Shown here: positions 51,323 through 55,056 of the stretch, in pieces
Position numbering within the stretch: the stretch's first letter is position 1
Layout: each line of letters starts with the position of its first letter
DNA from: CAZJQD01 sp964548165 [NCBI: uncultured bacterium]
Lineage (GTDB): Bacteria > UBA8481
Direction: 5' to 3'
Length of the DNA: 55,056 nucleotides
Assembly: GCA_964548165.1 (NCBI GenBank)
Contig: CAZJQD010000025.1
Span: 1-55,056, forward strand
The notes under the pieces: generated by a model
Databases searched by the model: none
What the model saw: only the letters and a program-made list of their open reading frames with translations
What the model was told of the DNA's origin: nothing
Position numbers and translations under genes: made by a program

Positions 51323-53404
51323 ATGAAGCGTGTAAGAGCTTACATTGCCGGTATTGTCCTTGGTCTCGCGGCGGCTTGTGGCGGCGATCCCGGCGTCACA
51401 GCGCCGGCGGGCGGCGCGCTGTCTGCGGCCGAGGCCCCGGTCCAGGCGCGGTTTGAGCTCCATACCTTCGATCACAACACCGTCTTGAACGCGCTGGGCG
51501 GGGGGTGCGGGGCGTGGAACATCGATCCCACGGACACCGCGTCGGACTGTCGATTCACGATCGACACCGGGGCGCGTCACGGCGATGCCGGCGCGGGCCT
51601 TCGCCTGGAGTACCGGCTCAATCCCTCCGCCGCGTCCCAGAACGGCTTCTGGATGCAACTGCGCAAGTTCGACCTGGGCGACTACGACCACCTGGAGTTC
51701 TGGCTGAGGGGAGATGCGGCGGCCGGATTCGCAACGCGGTTCAAGATCGAGTTCAAGAAGCACAAGACGGATACGTCGGCCGAGATCGAGAAGGGGAGCT
51801 ACGTGGTTACCGGCATCACGTCCGAGTGGCAGCGCTATCGCATCCCCCTGAACGCCTTCACGGGGCTCGCGAACAACTGGGGGCGCATCGAGGAGATGGT
51901 CATCGCCTTTCATTCACGACGCGCGGATCGCATGAGCGGCGCCTATCACCTCGACGACATCGCCCTGGTGCGGACGGGGGCCCCCGGGCCCGGGATCTAT
52001 GACCGCGTGCCGATTCCCCGGAAGAAGGCGTGGGAAGCGGAGCGGGGAAACGACACCGCCGTGGCCGTGGCGATTCGCGGCCGGCTGGCCGGGTGGCCCA
52101 CGCGGGGGCTGGCGGATCGGTCGTCCTTCCCGCGGGATGACCGCGAGTTCCTGATGAGGATTGCTCGAGACACCTGGAAGGGGATCAGTTCCCTCACGGA
52201 TCGCGAGCACGGGTTGCCGTGGGACACGGTCCGGTTCGGGCCCAAGGGGTCGCCGCGGCTCGAGGAATCCCGGCTCGGCGACTACACCAACATCACCAAC
52301 ATCGGGCTCTACTTTCTCTCCATCGTCGGCGCCCTGGACCTGAAGTTCATCCCGCGCCCGGAGGCGTTGAAGCTGGCGACAACGACCCTGGACTCCCTGG
52401 ACAAGATGGAGACGTGGAAGGGCTTCTACTACAACTACTACGACGTCACCTCGCTGGAGCGATCCTCGAACTTCGTCTCGTTCGTGGACTCGGCCTGGCT
52501 CACCGCCGGCCTGATGGTCATCCGCAACGCTTTTCCCGAGCTCAAGCCCCGCTGCGACGCGATCATCGCCCGGCAGGATTACACGATCTTCTACGACGAC
52601 GTGGAACAGCACATGAACCACGGGTGGTACACGCACATGAACGTGCGCGCGGAGTACAACTACGGGGCGCTCTACACGGAGCCGCGAGCCGGGAGCCTGA
52701 TCGCGATCGGGAGCGGGGCGGTTCCCGAGGAGCATTGGTTCGCGATGCTGAGGACCTTCCCGCCCGACAACGCATGGCAGGCGATGCCGCCCGTGGGACG
52801 GGCCACGAAGACGGTGCGCGGGCACCCGGTGACGGGCGGCTGGTACGAGTGGGGGGGACTGCAGTACGTTCCCAGCTGGGGCGGCAGTCTCTTCGAGGCC
52901 CTGATGCCGACGATGGTCATCGACGAGGCGGCGTGGGCGCCCAGGAGCCTCGGGGCGAATAATATCGCTCATACGACCATCCAGCGCCGCTATGCCATCG
53001 AGGTTCTCAAGTATCCGGTCTGGGGTATGAGTCCCAGCTCGAAGCCGGACGAGGACAACTACGGCGAGTACGGCGTGCGGGTCCTGGGCTCAAAGGGCTA
53101 CCACGAGGGTGCCGTGACTCCGCACGTCACGGGCCTGGCGGCCTCTGTTGCTCCGGCGGAGGCGGCGGCCAATTTCCGCGAGCTGATCAAGCGCTACGAC
53201 GTGTACGGCGAGTTCGGGTTCTATGACGCGGTGAACCCGGTGACGGGCGAGGTGGCCTACAAGTACCTGGCGCTCGACCAGGAGATGCTCTTCGTGGGCC
53301 TCGTCAACCACCTCGCTGACGGCGCGATCCGGAAGTACTTCGCCGCGGATCCCATCGCCCAGCGCGCGCTCCCGATCCTCCAGGACGAGAACTTCTTCGA
53401 GTAG
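51323..53404 (+). CDS. Glucoamylase-like (PF10091-type) lipoprotein
   Basis: A 693-residue protein. Signal peptide residues 1-18 end LAAAC, a likely lipidated Cys, so it is membrane-anchored. Residues about 45-220 form a CBM11/CIA30-like beta-sandwich (LRLEYRLNPSA, FWMQLRKFDLGDYDHLEFWL, YHLDDIALV). The rest is an alpha/alpha-barrel of the putative glucoamylase family: WKGISSLTDREHGLPWDTV, TNITNIGLYFLSIVGALDL, PSWGGSLFEALMPTMVIDE and GYHEGAVTPHVTGLAASVAP. Relatives include beta-1,2-glucanases (GH144) and other glucan hydrolases. It probably cleaves or binds an exopolysaccharide at the cell surface; the exact linkage cannot be told. Confidence 0.8.
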   Translation: MKRVRAYIAGIVLGLAAACGGDPGVTAPAGGALSAAEAPVQARFELHTFDHNTVLNALGGGCGAWNIDPTDTASDCRFTIDTGARHGDAGAGLRLEYRLNPSAASQNGFWMQLRKFDLGDYDHLEFWLRGDAAAGFATRFKIEFKKHKTDTSAEIEKGSYVVTGITSEWQRYRIPLNAFTGLANNWGRIEEMVIAFHSRRADRMSGAYHLDDIALVRTGAPGPGIYDRVPIPRKKAWEAERGNDTAVAVAIRGRLAGWPTRGLADRSSFPRDDREFLMRIARDTWKGISSLTDREHGLPWDTVRFGPKGSPRLEESRLGDYTNITNIGLYFLSIVGALDLKFIPRPEALKLATTTLDSLDKMETWKGFYYNYYDVTSLERSSNFVSFVDSAWLTAGLMVIRNAFPELKPRCDAIIARQDYTIFYDDVEQHMNHGWYTHMNVRAEYNYGALYTEPRAGSLIAIGSGAVPEEHWFAMLRTFPPDNAWQAMPPVGRATKTVRGHPVTGGWYEWGGLQYVPSWGGSLFEALMPTMVIDEAAWAPRSLGANNIAHTTIQRRYAIEVLKYPVWGMSPSSKPDEDNYGEYGVRVLGSKGYHEGAVTPHVTGLAASVAPAEAAANFRELIKRYDVYGEFGFYDAVNPVTGEVAYKYLALDQEMLFVGLVNHLADGAIRKYFAADPIAQRALPILQDENFFE

Positions 53405-53425
53405 CGCAATCTATTCATGAATGCG

Positions 53426-53603
53426 CACCACAGAGATCGCAGAGACCGCAGAGGAAGGCGAAAGAGACGAATCTTGACCAAACAAGCAGCACCTTCTCTC
53501 CTGCCACAGTTTGTTGCTGGTACAGCGGCGGATTGAATCGGCACTATCTTGAATCTGTGCCCCCGTATTGGCTTTCTCCGTGTTCTCTGTGATCTCTGTG
53601 GTG
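53426..53603. repeat. Dispersed inverted-repeat element, copy 6
   Basis: Arms 53426-53456 (core CACAGAGATCGCAGAGACCG) and 53574-53603 (core TTCTCTGTGATCTCTGTGG) pair imperfectly. The element lies between two convergent genes, as copies 1 and 4 do. Confidence 0.75.
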
Positions 53604-53638
53604 ATAATGTGCGAATGATCTGGGCGAGAACCTGTCGC

Positions 53639-54193
53639 TCAGCCGCGCGAAGGCCACTCCCTGAGTGGGGTGTGGACGGCGCCGGCGGGAGTCAGGTCGC
53701 TCCGGTAAAGGACGACGCGCGGTGATTGCTCCACGGTGACCGGCATGCGCGAGTGGCCGAACCAGTCGAGAAAGGCCCGAAAGCGGGCGGCGTCGGCGGG
53801 CGTCACGGCATAGCGCGCGAGGGTGAGGTGGGGGACGAACTGCTGGGTGTCGGTCGGGAGTCCAGCGATCGGGGTGGCGAGACGCCGGGCGAGGAGCTGG
53901 AGCCCGGCATCGGGGGCAAGCTGCACGTAGAGGACCACCCGGTCTTTCTTGCGGAAGAGCCCGGTCTTCTGGGCGCGGAGCTGAACAGGGGGGGCGCCGT
54001 CCAGGGCGGAGTCGATCCACGCTTCGATCTCCGATACCGAGGTTTCGGGCAGATCGCCCAGGAATCTGAGGGTGAGGTGGAGGGCCGAGGCGGGGAGCCA
54101 GGGAATGAAGGGGGCGCGCTCGCCGTAACCGGCGATGAGCGGCTCGAGCGACGCGGCGAGCGATCCGGCAGGGATGGCGACGAAGAGACGCAT
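53639..54193 (-). CDS. thpR: RNA 2',3'-cyclic phosphodiesterase (ThpR/LigT family)
   Basis: A 184-residue protein starting MRLFVAIPAG. The two HxTx catalytic motifs of the 2H phosphoesterase superfamily are present: HLTLRFLGD near residue 40 and HLTLARY near residue 122. The conserved FLG and RVVLYRSDL segments are also typical. Length matches the family. It is cytoplasmic and acts on 2',3'-cyclic phosphates in RNA. An in-frame ATG upstream at 54280 adds 29 unconserved residues and was not chosen. Confidence 0.92.
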   Translation of the reverse strand: MRLFVAIPAGSLAASLEPLIAGYGERAPFIPWLPASALHLTLRFLGDLPETSVSEIEAWIDSALDGAPPVQLRAQKTGLFRKKDRVVLYVQLAPDAGLQLLARRLATPIAGLPTDTQQFVPHLTLARYAVTPADAARFRAFLDWFGHSRMPVTVEQSPRVVLYRSDLTPAGAVHTPLREWPSRG

Positions 54194-54375
54194 GAGATTC
54201 CCGGAGTCTAGGGCGGGATTTCCAGCGCCGCGAGGCCGTCTTTTCCCCATGGGTCGCATGCGGACGGCAAATTCTTCCACACCCGGGATGCTCCGTCCGA
54301 TAGGGTTCGAGGAGCGTCCCCGCTCTGGTGGACGAGGGATTGCCGGCTTGGCCGGAACGTGGGAGGTAGCGAGCG

Positions 54376-55056
54376 ATGCGGTTCTGGGTGCGTGGTTGGA
54401 CGACGATTCTTCTTGTCATGGTGGCGATCGGGGCCGGGGCGGAGAGCGCCTACACGGTCAAGCCAGGGGAGACACTCTTTAGCATCGCCCGCGAGCGTCT
54501 CGGGGACGTGACGCGGTGGCGCGAGATCTTCGAGATGAATCGCGACAAGCTCGAGAATGCGGACCAGGTGCGAGCGGACATGGTCCTGAGACTCCCAGAC
54601 GCCCGTCCCGCGGGCACTCCGGCCGCGTCGGCGCCGACCGCCGCCACCACTCCTGCCGCCGCGCGGCCTGCGGCGGCCACGACACGGACAGCGGCCCTCG
54701 TTCACGTCCTCCAGGCCGAGGAGACGCTGGGATCCGTGGCCCTGAAGTACCTGGGAGCCGCGTCCCGCTGGACCGAGATCTACGAGCTCAACAAGGATCG
54801 CATCGCGGATCCGAACCGGGTCCAGGCGGGAACGGTGCTTCGTCTCCCCCCGGGAGCGGTGCGCCCCACGGCGACGGCGTCGGCGCAAGCGACGGCTGTC
54901 CCCGTTGCGGCGTCGGCTCCTGCAGCCATGACGGTGCCGACCCCGACGCCGGTTGCCCCCTTGTCGACGCCCGCACCCTCGGCGTCGCCGGGAGCGCCGT
55001 CCGCGGCGGCGGCGGCCATGGCTGCGTCCGGTGCGACGTCGCCGGCCGGGGCCTCC
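54376..55056 (+). CDS. LysM-repeat protein (3' partial)
   Basis: The frame starts at ATG 54376, with GGGAGG nine bases upstream, and stays open to the end of the window (227 codons). A signal peptide (TTILLVMVAIGAGAESA) is followed by a LysM module (YTVKPGETLFSIARERLGD, IFEMNRDKLENADQV, LRLPD) and a second one (HVLQAEETLGSVALKYLG, IYELNKDRIADPNRV, VLRLPP). Ala/Pro/Thr-rich linkers separate and follow them. LysM binds peptidoglycan, so the protein is likely exported to the periplasm or surface. Any catalytic domain would lie beyond the window. Confidence 0.85.
   Translation, partial: MRFWVRGWTTILLVMVAIGAGAESAYTVKPGETLFSIARERLGDVTRWREIFEMNRDKLENADQVRADMVLRLPDARPAGTPAASAPTAATTPAAARPAAATTRTAALVHVLQAEETLGSVALKYLGAASRWTEIYELNKDRIADPNRVQAGTVLRLPPGAVRPTATASAQATAVPVAASAPAAMTVPTPTPVAPLSTPAPSASPGAPSAAAAAMAASGATSPAGAS

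Overview
The window is a GC-rich stretch of chromosome from a Gram-negative bacterium. It encodes lipoproteins, an outer-membrane beta-barrel ending in Phe, many periplasmic c-type cytochromes, and a huge surface protein ending in a FlgD-like/type IX-style C-terminal sorting domain (NPF motif, 'DIAGRKV', 'ASGVYIV'). That sorting domain, with the PPC-caspase protein, the archaemetzincin and the AmmeMemoRadiSam trio, suggests an uncultured lineage of the Elusimicrobiota / Eisenbacteria / FCB type. The phylum cannot be fixed from the sequence alone. Intergenic regions carry a recurring inverted-repeat element (six copies) and REP-like TGTCAGGC palindromes. No RNA genes, CRISPR arrays or transposase genes were seen.

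Layout. 1-7797: 3' part of a giant repeat adhesin-like protein, with 21 Fn3-like units organised as a five-unit super-repeat of about 1.49 kb. 8036-10171: a divergent pair, a membrane protein of unknown function and a zinc alcohol dehydrogenase. 10566-14859: first half of a cytochrome c maturation (System I) locus: a CcmF-CcmH fusion, a CcmI-like zinc-ribbon protein, a second CcmH-like zinc-ribbon protein and a TPR protein, closed by a clear terminator. 15408-23125: a second TPR protein, a tetraheme cytochrome, an outer-membrane beta-barrel, a 13-heme lipoprotein, a 14-heme lipoprotein with two carboxypeptidase-regulatory-like modules, and a DUF2085-like membrane protein. 23421-32443: four overlapping or closely spaced inner-membrane cytochrome genes: a 12-heme NapC-like protein, a 33-heme NapC-like fusion, and two 14-heme proteins each fused to a b-type membrane module. 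32446-36304: an NtrC-type sigma-54 activator, an archaemetzincin, and a histidine kinase whose sensor domain carries heme-binding motifs. 36536-40080 (minus strand): two GcvH-like membrane proteins, a four-cluster ferredoxin and an NrfD-triheme fusion, behind a strong sigma-54 promoter match. 40391-42910: second half of the ccm locus (ccmE, A, B, C, D), with a Cys-type CcmE. 42967-55056: a five-PAS protein, the AmmeMemoRadiSam trio, a PPC-repeat metacaspase, a glucoamylase-like lipoprotein, a 2'-5' RNA ligase-like phosphodiesterase and a LysM protein that runs off the end.

How the parts fit. Between 16042 and 38104 I count 109 c-heme attachment motifs in nine proteins, flanked on both sides by genes for the machine that attaches those hemes. 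The simplest reading is an electron-export island. Quinol would be oxidised in the inner membrane by NapC-like, CbcL-like (b-type plus multiheme c) and NrfD-type modules. Electrons would cross the periplasm through multiheme proteins and leave through a porin-cytochrome conduit to a surface 14-heme lipoprotein. A heme-containing sensor kinase and a sigma-54 activator sit in the middle and probably control at least the NrfD operon. The direction of electron flow, and whether all modules act together, is inference.
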